Positions 54,274 to 63,562 of a stretch of 64,000 nt of DNA are shown here, one piece after another. Both the position numbers and the translations under genes were made by a program. Under the pieces are notes generated by a model that saw only the letters and a program-made list of their open reading frames with translations, did no database searches and had not been told where the DNA came from. This DNA is from Hymenobacter sp. J193 (lineage in GTDB: Bacteria; Bacteroidota; Bacteroidia; Cytophagales; Hymenobacteraceae), in NCBI RefSeq assembly GCF_024700075.1, contig NZ_JAJONE010000007.1, positions 1 to 64,000 of the forward strand. Direction: 5' to 3'. Position 1 is the first letter of the stretch. Each line of letters starts with the position of its first letter.

Positions 54274-57264
54274 ATGCCTACGCTCCCGGAAACCTTTGAG
54301 CATATTCTGCTTCGCCAAACCAAGCGGGAGCTGCTCGCTTTTCTATTGAGCTTGGATAAAAAGGACGTTGTGCCCATACGGCAGAAGCTGCTCGTCCTGA
54401 AGCAGGAGCTGGAAGAGCACAAGCTGCGCGAAGTAGCGCCGGGAAAGTTCGAGCATACAGCACTCATCACTCCGCAACAGGGCGAAATGCTGTTTTGGGC
54501 GGGCCTGGCCATGCACTCGCGCAAAGAAGCGCTAGGGCGCGGGTTTAACCTGTGGTACCTGCGGCAGTTTGAACTGCCAGCCGACTGGACGCCTGCGGCC
54601 GAGCGCCCGCCTTTCCTGGCCATTCTCGACCGGTTTCGGCCCGATTGGCTAAGCGAATGGCTATTGCGCCGTACGCGGGCCAATGTGTGGGCTGCCCCGC
54701 AGTACAGCCTGATTCGGGAGCTGGAGCGCCGGCAGCTGCTGCCCTACGATGGGTGGCTGACCGCGCAGTCGGTGGCCAACCTGCTGGCAGTCTACAACTG
54801 GCGGCGCAACGACGTACCGGGAAACGACATCGAAAACTACGAACAGCTCATACTGGATGATATCCGCGCCGATGAGGTCCTGCTGACGCGCGATATTCCC
54901 CTGCTGTTTGACTTCGACACGATGGTTGATACGGCCAGCACTTTCTCAGGAAAGGAGCGCACGCACGTCACCTGGCTTACCGTGCTGCCGCAACTGATAG
55001 CCTCGGGTCACCTCAACCGCCACGATGTCTTCTCCCGCTGCCTGCTGGCGCTGCGCCGCAGCTTCCGCCGGCCGCTGCTCACCTGGTTTAAAACGTTATA
55101 CAGCAGCCTGAGCCCCACCCCGTCCGAGCGCCTGGCTCAGCAGGCCGAGCTGGTGGAGTTGCTGACCCACCCGTCGGCCCTGGTTGTCAACTTTGCTCTC
55201 GACCAGCTCAAGGATATCTGGGTAGAGGCTGCTTTCGATACCGAACTATTGTTGCGCTCCGCCGATAGCCTGCTTTCCCGCCCCGACTTGAAAACAGGCA
55301 TCAAAGCCCTGCTAGCCGGCTTTGGCAAGACGCTGAAAGGCAAGCCGCAGCACGCCCGGGCCGTGGCTCACTTCTACGCCGGGGCGCTGGCCCACTCCGA
55401 TGCGGCGGTGCAGGAGCGCGCCGCCAAGAACCTGGCTGAGCTGCTTGGCTCCGGGAAACCTGTGCTGACGCCGGCGGAAACGGCTGAAGCTACCCTCACG
55501 CTGACCCGCTATGCTGATTTGCTGTCGACCACTGCCCGCACCACGCTGGCTCCCTGGCTGACGGAGCTGCCGCCCGCGGCGCCCGTTCCCGAGGCCGTCA
55601 GCTACGCGCCTATTGCGTTCTTTGTGCCTGACCTCTTCCCTGCCACGGCCCTGGAGCCCGTAACCGACTGGCACGAGCTGCTGTTCCTGACCGGGCAAGT
55701 GCTCCAGCACGACGATCCGCTGGTCCTGGAACGCTGGCTGGATGGCCTTTTGCGGCAGCAGGCCACCTTCCCAGCCGATTACCCGGCCCTGCTCCAGCCC
55801 TACGTGCAGCAGATTATTCCTTTTGAGCTGGAACCCGGCCAGTCACTGGCTGACCAGTGGGAACTGCCGCACGTTGCGGGTGGGCTGGTAGTGGGGCACG
55901 CCGGGCTGGCGCGGGCCCTGGTGCTAAGCTGGGCTACGGACTTTGCTATCGGCTTCGTATCCCGGGTGACGCCGGGGCAGTACGCTGTTTCCGACCCCTT
56001 GGTAGAGGTTGAGCAGCAGCGCCTGCAATTCGTGGAAAGCCTGCTGCGCAGCCGGCGCGCCCTGTCCCTGCTGAGCACCCCGACCCATGCCCCATACTGG
56101 GTAGCCCCCACTGCGCTGATGCAGAAGCTGCTTGCCTATGAGGCCGCGCACCAAGAGCCGAACCCCACGGATGTAGCCCTGGCGCTGGCCCGGGTGGCTT
56201 ACCATGCTCCGGCCGAGGCGGCAGCCGCCCGCCAGCTGCTGCCCCAACTCAACCACGCCGGCCTGCGCAGCCTGCTGGCCTGGCTGCTGAGCCCCACCGA
56301 GGAGCCCTTGCCCGAGGCGGCCACGACTGTTGCTGAAACCACCGGGTCCGATTCGCTGGAAGCCGCGCTGCCCTGGCTGTGGGCGGTAGGCGCCCGTACC
56401 CGGCAGCCTACAGCTGAATTTCCGGCCCTGGCTCGTCTTACGCCGCCCGAGTGCCCCAACGTGGCGCGCCCCTGGCCAATGGTTTGGGAACTGGTCCCCA
56501 AGTCCTATTCCTCGGTGCAGCAGTGGAAGCCAGACAAGCCTACCGTCACCGAAAAATGGGTTGAGCTGTCGGTGCATCAGCAGCGGACGGCTTATCCGCC
56601 GCCCAATCCTGCGTTGCTGTATTCCCTGTATCCGGCTTTCCAGCCCGCCAAGGAAAATAAATGGCAGACCATCCTGAATTTCGGGGCTAACTATTCGTTT
56701 CTGGCCGCGCTGCTGCCGCAATATCCTGCCCCTCTGTATTGGCGTACGCTGCACCTGGCGGCCACACGCGACACGGTAGACTCAACTACCCGCGAGGTAC
56801 TGAGCCAGGCCATGCGCACCCTGCTGGTGCCCGGGCCGGCTTTCGATGAAGCCGCCACCCTGCTACTGGCAATCGGGCTCACCCACACGGCATCCGTGGT
56901 GCGGGCGCTGGCCCTGGAAGCACTGCTCCTGGCCTGCGACACCGGTCGGCTGGTCCCCGCTGACCTTGGTCAGACGCTGGGTAAGCTGCTGAGTGCCGGC
57001 TTTGTGCCCTTGCCACGCCTCAGCGACCAGCTCGCCCAGGCCCGCGCCATTGCCCCTGCCACTGACGATGCCCTGCGGCAGCTGCTGGAGGCTTTGTTGC
57101 CGGCCCTGCCCACCGAGCCCCTGCGCCAGACCAGCAAATTGCTGGCAACCTACACCGACCTGCTGACCCGCTATCCACAGCCGGTTCCCGCCGCCGTGCA
57201 GGACCGGCTCCGGGAGTGGGCAAGTACGCCCAGCCTCAAAAAAGAAGTGAAGGAACTGCTTTGA
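54274..57264 (+). CDS. Large helical protein resembling DUF6493
   Basis: A 996-residue cytoplasmic protein without signal peptide or membrane segment. It is helical and Leu/Ala-rich throughout. N-terminal stretches (LLRQTKRELLAFLLSLDKKD, then RFRPDWLSEWLLRR at about 115-130) resemble, from memory, DUF6493 proteins of Bacteroidota, which are often encoded near SWIM zinc-finger and MoxR/VWA genes. No such partners are visible in this window. The C-terminal part (about 850-960) looks HEAT-like (SVVRALALEALLLACDTG). ATG 54274 was chosen over a TTG two codons earlier. It probably forms a unit with the two zinc-ribbon genes upstream. The DUF assignment needs a profile search. Confidence 0.65.
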   Translation: MPTLPETFEHILLRQTKRELLAFLLSLDKKDVVPIRQKLLVLKQELEEHKLREVAPGKFEHTALITPQQGEMLFWAGLAMHSRKEALGRGFNLWYLRQFELPADWTPAAERPPFLAILDRFRPDWLSEWLLRRTRANVWAAPQYSLIRELERRQLLPYDGWLTAQSVANLLAVYNWRRNDVPGNDIENYEQLILDDIRADEVLLTRDIPLLFDFDTMVDTASTFSGKERTHVTWLTVLPQLIASGHLNRHDVFSRCLLALRRSFRRPLLTWFKTLYSSLSPTPSERLAQQAELVELLTHPSALVVNFALDQLKDIWVEAAFDTELLLRSADSLLSRPDLKTGIKALLAGFGKTLKGKPQHARAVAHFYAGALAHSDAAVQERAAKNLAELLGSGKPVLTPAETAEATLTLTRYADLLSTTARTTLAPWLTELPPAAPVPEAVSYAPIAFFVPDLFPATALEPVTDWHELLFLTGQVLQHDDPLVLERWLDGLLRQQATFPADYPALLQPYVQQIIPFELEPGQSLADQWELPHVAGGLVVGHAGLARALVLSWATDFAIGFVSRVTPGQYAVSDPLVEVEQQRLQFVESLLRSRRALSLLSTPTHAPYWVAPTALMQKLLAYEAAHQEPNPTDVALALARVAYHAPAEAAAARQLLPQLNHAGLRSLLAWLLSPTEEPLPEAATTVAETTGSDSLEAALPWLWAVGARTRQPTAEFPALARLTPPECPNVARPWPMVWELVPKSYSSVQQWKPDKPTVTEKWVELSVHQQRTAYPPPNPALLYSLYPAFQPAKENKWQTILNFGANYSFLAALLPQYPAPLYWRTLHLAATRDTVDSTTREVLSQAMRTLLVPGPAFDEAATLLLAIGLTHTASVVRALALEALLLACDTGRLVPADLGQTLGKLLSAGFVPLPRLSDQLAQARAIAPATDDALRQLLEALLPALPTEPLRQTSKLLATYTDLLTRYPQPVPAAVQDRLREWASTPSLKKEVKELL

Positions 57265-57536
57265 AGCCGCCCCGATTCCGCCAAAAGGTATTGCTGGTAT
57301 CCTGCCGCAGGGCGCATTCGGCGCTTTTCATTCGATGATCTACTGCCTAATGAAGCGAAGATCATGGCTTAGCAAGGGGCTGTACTGATGATGGATAACG
57401 CCCATTGTGCCGAGCCACTGCCTAAGTAAAGAGCTCCTTATGGAAACACCCTTCAGCATTGGTCAACCTACGCAGGTGGCAGCACACCTCGTTGAGGCGC
57501 TACCCACTGCGCCGGGCTACTCCACGATGCGGCTTA

Positions 57537-58244
57537 TTATTCCTTGTAGTACCCTTTGATTGGGTAGCTGCGGGTAGTGGTAGTCCAGCGGCCGTTGGTT
57601 TTGCGGCGGGTCTTCACCGTCACCTTTTCCCCGCCCCCGGTGGCATCCTCTTCTATGGTCAGCACTTCGCTGAGGCCCTTGCCAGGTATGACCGCATACT
57701 CGGTTGTCATGTGCCAGCAGCAGCCGCCTTTCCCAAACGTAATCAGGCGCTTCCGCTTCGAGTCGACCGTGAACATGCCCAGATTGTCAGTGGCCAGAGC
57801 CGTCAGCTCGGCACTGCGAATGAATTTTCGGGGGTGGCTGGCGTACACGTACACGTCGTAGGAAGGGCCGCCGTAGCTGCTGTTGTTGCCGTTGCGGATG
57901 GCCAGGTCTTCGGTGCTGTCGAAGTTGAAGTCGTCGAACAAGAGCGGACTTTGCTCCCCGTACAGCTCCACGGTATTAACCGAGGGCTGCTGGCGGGCGT
58001 CGAGGTAGAAATTCAGGTCCTCGGAGATGAATGTCTGGACCAGCTGCTTGGTTTGCTTGTCGTAGAGGCGGATGGTGCCTGCCCCCTGACACTGCTCCGT
58101 GGTGCAATCGGCCGCGGTAATTTTAGCCGAATAGCGGGCCGATGCCTTGGAAATAGTGAAGCTGCGTTGCGCATGACCGGCCGTGGCGGCTCCAAGCAAG
58201 AAAGTCAGTATAAAGCAACGAATCATAAGAGCCGGAAGCTTCAT
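57537..58244 (-). CDS. XAC2610-like secreted protein
   Basis: A 235-residue protein with a signal peptide (about 1-26, ending GHAQ, or from the internal Met7). The middle shows FDDFNFDSTEDLAIRNGN and YGGPSYDVYVY, the pattern of XAC2610-type proteins, which have integrin-like repeat loops (D-x-N-x-D). Two adjacent Cys (GGCCWH) and a basic C-terminal part follow. Role unknown; probably periplasmic or outer-surface. It is convergent with the DUF6493-like gene, and the 272-bp gap between them holds no feature that I can support. Confidence 0.7.
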   Translation of the reverse strand: MKLPALMIRCFILTFLLGAATAGHAQRSFTISKASARYSAKITAADCTTEQCQGAGTIRLYDKQTKQLVQTFISEDLNFYLDARQQPSVNTVELYGEQSPLLFDDFNFDSTEDLAIRNGNNSSYGGPSYDVYVYASHPRKFIRSAELTALATDNLGMFTVDSKRKRLITFGKGGCCWHMTTEYAVIPGKGLSEVLTIEEDATGGGEKVTVKTRRKTNGRWTTTTRSYPIKGYYKE

Positions 58245-58250
58245 TAACCA

Positions 58251-58595
58251 TCAGGGTTTGATGACGAAAGCCGTTAACTCGGCCATTTTCCCGTCGCGAA
58301 AACGCCAGACGTCACAATACGCGTAGTCGGTCGCCTTCCCGCTTTCATCCGGTAGCGTAATCGTGCCGAGGGCCGTCACGAAATCAGCCTCGGCAATAAG
58401 GTGCTTGACCAGAAACACGGGCGGCTGTTCATACGCCGTGGCCATCCAGGTGCGCACCGCTTCCTTACCTCGCAGTGTTTGTTCGCCTACAAAATTCCAC
58501 TGCGTGTCGTCAGTGCAGTGCGCCAGGAAACCTTCGTAGTTGCCGGCCCTAATGGCCGCATTTGCCTTTTCCAGTATCGTTTTGTTGTCTGTCAT
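58251..58595 (-). CDS. SnoaL-like (NTF2-fold) protein
   Basis: A 114-residue cytoplasmic protein from ATG 58595; a longer frame reaches 58679, but its extra residues are not family-like. ILEKANAAIRAGNYEGFLAH, DTQWNFVGEQTLRGKEAVRTWM and the final YAYCDVWRFRDGKMAELTAFV give the NTF2-like cone fold of SnoaL-type polyketide-cyclase-like or ketosteroid-isomerase-like proteins. Such proteins are common stand-alone enzymes or ligand binders; the substrate is unknown. The downstream XAC2610-like gene starts 6 bp after its stop. Confidence 0.8.
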   Translation of the reverse strand: MTDNKTILEKANAAIRAGNYEGFLAHCTDDTQWNFVGEQTLRGKEAVRTWMATAYEQPPVFLVKHLIAEADFVTALGTITLPDESGKATDYAYCDVWRFRDGKMAELTAFVIKP

Positions 58596-58701
58596 CACGG
58601 GAGAGAAGAGGATGAGAAGTAGAACATGCGCTACTGCCTTTTTATACGCCCGAGCGCGCTTTATTGCCGCAATGGCCACTAGGCGTTCTTTTGACGACCA
58701 A

Positions 58702-59103
58702 TCATGCTACCTGCAGCTCCTCCTCGCGGTAGCAGTCCCAGAACCCATCATTGAGCCGGTACACGTTCACGCGCTGCACCCAGCCGGTTTCGGGGCTGCG
58801 CTCTTTGAGTTGCCCACGCCACACGATGGCATGCGGCTGGGCCTGGGTGGCCGGCTGCACGGGTTGGCCCAGGTCGTAGGCGAAGGTGCCCAGCTTCCGA
58901 TGAACTGTCGGCGTTTCTTCCCTGAGAGCAGGTGATGCGGCGCAGGCTTCCTCGTGCCAGGCCAGCAAGTCGCCGCAGGTGGGGCACAGGGCCGCCTCCG
59001 TGCTGCTATCTTCCGGCAGATCGTTGCCGGATAAGTCGGCCTCTTGAATGGGTTGGACGTCCGCAACGATAGTAGAGGGACGCGGCTTACGGGTGGCTGC
59101 CAT
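58702..59103 (-). CDS. Small CxxC protein, unknown
   Basis: A 133-residue protein without signal peptide. Near residue 40, LCPTCGDLLAWHEEAC has a CxxC pair and a following His and Cys, possibly one zinc site. The C-terminal half is basic and aromatic (HAIVWRGQLKERSPETGW, FWDCYREEEL). I do not recognise the family. Coding-like composition and a plausible ATG support it as a real gene, but nothing shows its role. Confidence 0.5.
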   Translation of the reverse strand: MAATRKPRPSTIVADVQPIQEADLSGNDLPEDSSTEAALCPTCGDLLAWHEEACAASPALREETPTVHRKLGTFAYDLGQPVQPATQAQPHAIVWRGQLKERSPETGWVQRVNVYRLNDGFWDCYREEELQVA

Positions 59104-59313
59104 GGCTGGATTAGCTAAATGGATCAGCTAAAATACCGCCTGCTAACTTTTTTGGCAAATCAGTTTGCGTTCCGACTTGGAATATGCTTGTGCTTTATCC
59201 TTCTGGTATAGCTTCAACTAACTTCCATTAAAAGTCTGGTTTAAAGAGATTTGAACAACTTAATAATCCCTCTGAAGACACTGCTGACGTGGCGTCGCCA
59301 GACCGGGCTCCGA

Positions 59314-59649
59314 TTAGCTTATTTCAGGTCCCAGGGCATCATAAATCACCACTTTCTCCCAGTAGGCCACATACTGCTGGCGAAAGGCATCGTGAATCGG
59401 GTGCTGCTGATAGAGTTCCTCTTGCTCAGCATTGTCGAACAGGCAGAGCCACGAATACGTGTAGGTGCGGTCAATCACCTCTCGATTGGTAGCGGCCGGC
59501 GTGCCGATATGCGCCATCCTGATAGATGGAATGCGGGCTAACTTCTGCAGCCCTTCCAGGAGGGTGTTTTTGTCGGCCTCACTGGCAGCAGCGGGCATGT
59601 AAAACAAGACGTGGTGCACAAAAAGAGCGGACGAGGCGGGCACATTCAT
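59314..59649 (-). CDS. Dabb-family stress-response-like protein
   Basis: A 111-residue ferredoxin-like-fold protein of the Dabb (stress responsive A/B barrel) family: FVHHVLFYM at the first strand, a helix with LLEGLQKLARIPSI, HIGTPAATNREVIDRTYTYS, then WLCLFDNAEQEELYQQHPIHD and FRQQYVAYWEKVVIYDAL. Usually a small cytoplasmic dimer. Function unknown. It stands alone, with 210 bp upstream and 266 bp downstream without a supported gene. Confidence 0.85.
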   Translation of the reverse strand: MNVPASSALFVHHVLFYMPAAASEADKNTLLEGLQKLARIPSIRMAHIGTPAATNREVIDRTYTYSWLCLFDNAEQEELYQQHPIHDAFRQQYVAYWEKVVIYDALGPEIS

Positions 59650-59915
59650 ACAGATCAGGACCAGTTACCAGGGAAATCGATTCCGCGCTAAGATGGGAAG
59701 ATTGTCTTCATCAACCAATGAGGGCATTGAACGTCTGGCTGCATGTGGCCGGTCTCCAAGCTCGTGATGAGTATTTACAAGCACGACGGAGGCGTAGTGA
59801 AGTCGGTGCCGGCGCCGCTTGTGTTTATGGCGCGGGCGCTTCCGGCGGTCCGCTGAGGCAGCTGAGTCTGCTTCCAGAATTTGAGAGGGACGCTTTTTAG
59901 CGTAAGCGGCCCGTT

Positions 59916-62210
59916 TTAGAGCACCGATTTCGGTCGGTCGGCTGGTGCCACGCCCCAAGTCTTGCTGGGCTTAGGGCCCATTTCAAAGGACAGCGTACCT
60001 CCCTTGAGCAGCTCTTCGTGCGTGATGTAGGACTTGGGGTAGGCCCGGCCGTTGAGGGTAACCGCCTGGATGTATTGGTTGACGGAGCTGTTGTTTTTAG
60101 CCTCAATGGTTAGCGTTTTGCCAGCCGCCAGCTGAATGATGGCCTGACGGATAGCCGGGCTGCCAAACACGTAGGTGCCGTTGGCCGGATTCAGCGGGTA
60201 GAAGCCCAGGGTGGAGAAAACGTGCCACGCCGACATCTGCCCGACATCCTCGTTGCCGATAATGCCGTCGGGCTTAGCGGTGTAAAAGTTCTCGGTGATG
60301 AAGCGAACTTTTTCGGCCGTTATCCAGGGCTGGCCTACGTAGCTGTACAAATAGGTGATGTGGTGGCCGGGCTCGTTGCCGTGGGCGTACATACCTATCA
60401 GGCCCGAAATGTCGGGGGAAGCTTCCTTGCCCATGCTGCCTTTCACCAGAAACAGCGAATCCAGTTTCTGGCTGAACCGCTGCTCTCCGCCCAGCAGGTC
60501 AACCAGGCCCTCCACGTCCTGGGGCACCAGCCACGTGTACTGCCAGGCGTTGCCCTCCGTAAAGTCGCTTTTCTCATGCACCGACGTAAACGGATTGAAC
60601 GGGACACGCCACTTGTTTTGCGCCACGCGGCCGCGCATAAAGCCCACGCGCTTGTCGAAGTAGTTCGCGTAGTTTTTGGCGCGCTTGCTGAAATAGGCGT
60701 AGTCATCGGCCTTGCCCATTTTCCTGGCCATCTGTGCAATACACCAGTCGTCGATGGCGTACTCCAGGCCTTTCGATACGCTTTCCACTTCGCTGTCGGC
60801 CGGAATGAAGCCTTGCTCTTTCACGGCTTTCAGCCCAAACTCGTCGCGCATGGCGGTGGCCTTCACGGCCTCGTAGGCCAGCCTGGCATCAAACCCCTTG
60901 AAGCCTTTCAGGTAGGCATCGGCCACGACGGGCACAGCGCTGTAGCCTACCATACAGTTGGTTTCGTTGCCCATCAGGTGCCAAACGGGGAGCTTGCCCT
61001 GCTGCTGATAGATGGCCAGCATGGAGCTAACCATGTCGTTGACCCGCTCGGGCTGGAGAAGGGTGAACAGCGGGTGCGCTGCCCGGTAGGTGTCCCAGAG
61101 GGAGAAGGTAGTCAGATTGGTAAAGCCCGGATTTTTACGCACCTGCTTGTCGGTGCCCCGGTAGTCGCCGTTGTGGTCGTTGAAGACGGAAGGCGCAATC
61201 ATGGTATGGTAGAGGGCCGTGTAGAAGGTTTTCAGGCGAACTTCATCGGCCTGAATGCGCACTTTCTGCAGCTCCCGGTTCCAGGCGGCATCGGCCTGCG
61301 CCACTACGCTGTCAAAATTCCAGTGCGGAATTTCGGCCCGGATATTGGCCAGCGCCCCCGCGGTACTCACGGGGGAAATGCCCACTTTCATCCGGACTTT
61401 TTCGCCCGCCTGCGTGGCAAAAGTCACCACGCCCTTGATGCGGTTGCCGGTAGCGGCGGGCTTGGTGTTGCCCAATGTGTCCAGCACCTGCACGCTGCTG
61501 AAGCGGCGGATAGGCTTCGAGAATACTGCCGCGAAATAGAGACGCTGATCCGCAGCCCAGCCCTTGGAGTTGCGGTACCCAACGAGGGTGCTGTCGTTGA
61601 GCTGCTCGATGTGCGTGTCGGTGGCCAGGTCCCAGCCAATGCCCTGCTGCAGATCGAATACCAGGTGCGAGGCATCGGATTTGGGAAACGTGTACTGGTG
61701 GAAGCCCACCCGCTCGGTAGCTGTCAGCTCGGCCTTGATATCGTAACGTTTCAGGCGCACGGCGTAGTAGCCGGGCCGGGCCTGCTCTTCCTTGTGCGAG
61801 AACAGTGAAACCAGGCCTCGCTCAAGGCTTTTTATCCGGCCTTCGGTCACGCGCACCGGCCCGGTGGTAGGCATCACCGTCACATCGCCCAGGTCGCCAA
61901 TGCCGGTCCCGCTCAGGTGGGTGTGGGAAAAGCCGACGATAGTAGAATCGGAGTAGTGGTAGCCCGAGCACCAGTCCCAGCCCTCGGTAATGTTTACCGG
62001 CCCCAGCTGCACGGCCCCAAACGGCACATTCGCCCCCAGAAATACGTGGCCGTGAAAATCGGTGCCGATATACGGGTCCACGTACTGGGTGAGGCTGTTT
62101 GTTGGGTGTTTACTGGCCGTTTCCCGGCTGCTGGCTCGAGGAGAGAAAGCGGCCATACCGCAAACCAAGGCGGCTGAGACAAGGATAAACCGACGGTTGA
62201 GGCGCTTCAT
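59916..62210 (-). CDS. GH92 alpha-mannosidase, canonical
   Basis: A 764-residue secreted GH92 exo-alpha-mannosidase. The signal region covers about 1-30. The N-terminal beta domain starts at QYVDPYIGTDFHGHVFLGA. All classical motifs are present: WDTYRAAHPLFTLLQPE, likely acid Glu552 in FTEGNAWQYTWLVPQ, AHGNEPGHHITYLYSY, and likely base Asp655 in NEDVGQMSAWHVFSTLGFYP. It points the other way from the main alpha-mannan locus and lies 8 kb away from it, so it is probably controlled separately. It may act on alpha-1,2 or alpha-1,3 side chains. No lipobox is evident. Confidence 0.94.
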   Translation of the reverse strand: MKRLNRRFILVSAALVCGMAAFSPRASSRETASKHPTNSLTQYVDPYIGTDFHGHVFLGANVPFGAVQLGPVNITEGWDWCSGYHYSDSTIVGFSHTHLSGTGIGDLGDVTVMPTTGPVRVTEGRIKSLERGLVSLFSHKEEQARPGYYAVRLKRYDIKAELTATERVGFHQYTFPKSDASHLVFDLQQGIGWDLATDTHIEQLNDSTLVGYRNSKGWAADQRLYFAAVFSKPIRRFSSVQVLDTLGNTKPAATGNRIKGVVTFATQAGEKVRMKVGISPVSTAGALANIRAEIPHWNFDSVVAQADAAWNRELQKVRIQADEVRLKTFYTALYHTMIAPSVFNDHNGDYRGTDKQVRKNPGFTNLTTFSLWDTYRAAHPLFTLLQPERVNDMVSSMLAIYQQQGKLPVWHLMGNETNCMVGYSAVPVVADAYLKGFKGFDARLAYEAVKATAMRDEFGLKAVKEQGFIPADSEVESVSKGLEYAIDDWCIAQMARKMGKADDYAYFSKRAKNYANYFDKRVGFMRGRVAQNKWRVPFNPFTSVHEKSDFTEGNAWQYTWLVPQDVEGLVDLLGGEQRFSQKLDSLFLVKGSMGKEASPDISGLIGMYAHGNEPGHHITYLYSYVGQPWITAEKVRFITENFYTAKPDGIIGNEDVGQMSAWHVFSTLGFYPLNPANGTYVFGSPAIRQAIIQLAAGKTLTIEAKNNSSVNQYIQAVTLNGRAYPKSYITHEELLKGGTLSFEMGPKPSKTWGVAPADRPKSVL

Positions 62211-62350
62211 AGGGGTTGCTTAAGCCAGTAAGAGAAGCGGAAAAGTAAGACGGTAGTCGTATAAAGGCAGATGATGCACACAAAAACGCGTGTTTGCAAA
62301 AGCCGCCTCTCAGAGATTCTAAAGCAACCATTGCCCCTGTCCGGAAAACC

Positions 62351-63349
62351 CTAATCACCTCCCGTTATGGTACTGCCCTTTATTTCCAATGTCTGTAGTA
62401 TGGCTTTTTGCAATTTTTCCGGTTCATCTTTATGTATTTGATGACCAGAATTTTCAAAGACAAACAGACTCTTTCTTGGGGCTTTGATGACCTGAAAATA
62501 GTTTTGTGTAATGGTAGATGATGTTTGAATATCATTTTTGCCAACGAAGAAATAAATCGGGCACTTGACCTTCTTCAACGTCTTCGGCAAATCAATGGCC
62601 ATTACTTCGTTCCACACGGGCGACCACGTCGCAGACCATTTAAGAAACCCATTTTTGAATTCGTCGCTGGTTGCGTACTTCTTGCCTTCCTTGTAAAAAA
62701 GCCACTTTCGGAGGTAGAACAAGTCTTCGTCCTTTTCGAAGGGAATAGTTACACTTGCCAACTCTTTGCTGGCCAGCGGGTCTTCTTTGAAATGAGTTCT
62801 TAGAATTTCAAGCAACTCCTGTTCGCTTGCTAATTGGCTGATAACTGGATTCACGGCGAAATAACCATGCAGCAGTTCCGGATGCTTTTCGACCATATAA
62901 AACCCCAACACGTTTCCCCAAGAGCTGCCCGCCAGGTATATTTTTTCCTGGTTTAATTCCTTGGTCAGAAACCGGATAACTTGGTACGTGTCCCGTTTCA
63001 TCTGCGCAACGGACGGTTGGGTTGGCGAAGGATTCAATGCCAAGGTCTTTCCGGCATCCCGTTGGTCCCACTGGACCAGGGTAAATTTGGTTTTTAAAAG
63101 GCTGGTAAAGCTACTGGCGGCAGGCATCATCGAGCTTCCGGGCCCACCCGATAAAAACAACAGCACCGGCTTGTTGGAATCATCCGTCTTGATTTCCAGC
63201 GCCTGCTTAATTCCCTCAATATCAGGCATTAGAAGAGTGTCAATCTGGCGCGAAATAACAGTGGATAATTGTCTTTGGGTATGCTGGGCGTTACCAGCAT
63301 AAACTTGAAAAAGAAGAGGCAACAGGAGTAAGAAGGAGCGCTTTTTCAC
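62351..63349 (-). CDS. Alpha/beta hydrolase, proline iminopeptidase-like
   Basis: A 332-residue exported alpha/beta hydrolase. The GTG at 63349 is chosen because it leads directly into a clean signal peptide (KKRSFLLLLPLLFQ, cleaved after GNAQ); a GTG at 63388 gives a longer frame without such a start. Motifs are the oxyanion stretch LFLSGGPGSS, VQWDQRDAGKT as in proline iminopeptidases, the nucleophile elbow LAGSSWGNVL with the Ser between Ser and Trp, and the late His in NSGHQIHKD. The substrate is unknown. Its composition is clearly more AT-rich than the neighbours, a sign of separate origin. Confidence 0.85.
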   Translation of the reverse strand: MKKRSFLLLLPLLFQVYAGNAQHTQRQLSTVISRQIDTLLMPDIEGIKQALEIKTDDSNKPVLLFLSGGPGSSMMPAASSFTSLLKTKFTLVQWDQRDAGKTLALNPSPTQPSVAQMKRDTYQVIRFLTKELNQEKIYLAGSSWGNVLGFYMVEKHPELLHGYFAVNPVISQLASEQELLEILRTHFKEDPLASKELASVTIPFEKDEDLFYLRKWLFYKEGKKYATSDEFKNGFLKWSATWSPVWNEVMAIDLPKTLKKVKCPIYFFVGKNDIQTSSTITQNYFQVIKAPRKSLFVFENSGHQIHKDEPEKLQKAILQTLEIKGSTITGGD

Positions 63350-63562
63350 GATAAAAACGGTTTGTCTGTTACAAGGATCTGCAACCACTGGGCGTTGTTG
63401 CAGGGGGCCCGCTATTGACCATTGGGCCTGAACTACACCAGCCAGCAGCAGTCACCGGCAGGCGCAGACCTCAAGATTAGCGCGCCTTCACCTGGCTGGC
63501 AAGTAAATTCATGCCAATGGCTCCAGGGACTTGCAAACAACAGGTACGCTTACCTTTAGCCC

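Noticed and set aside
59526..59958. Overlapping open frames near the Dabb gene (59526-59900 plus, 59665-59958 minus)
   Set aside because: One overlaps the Dabb gene antisense and both are Arg/Ala-rich without motifs.
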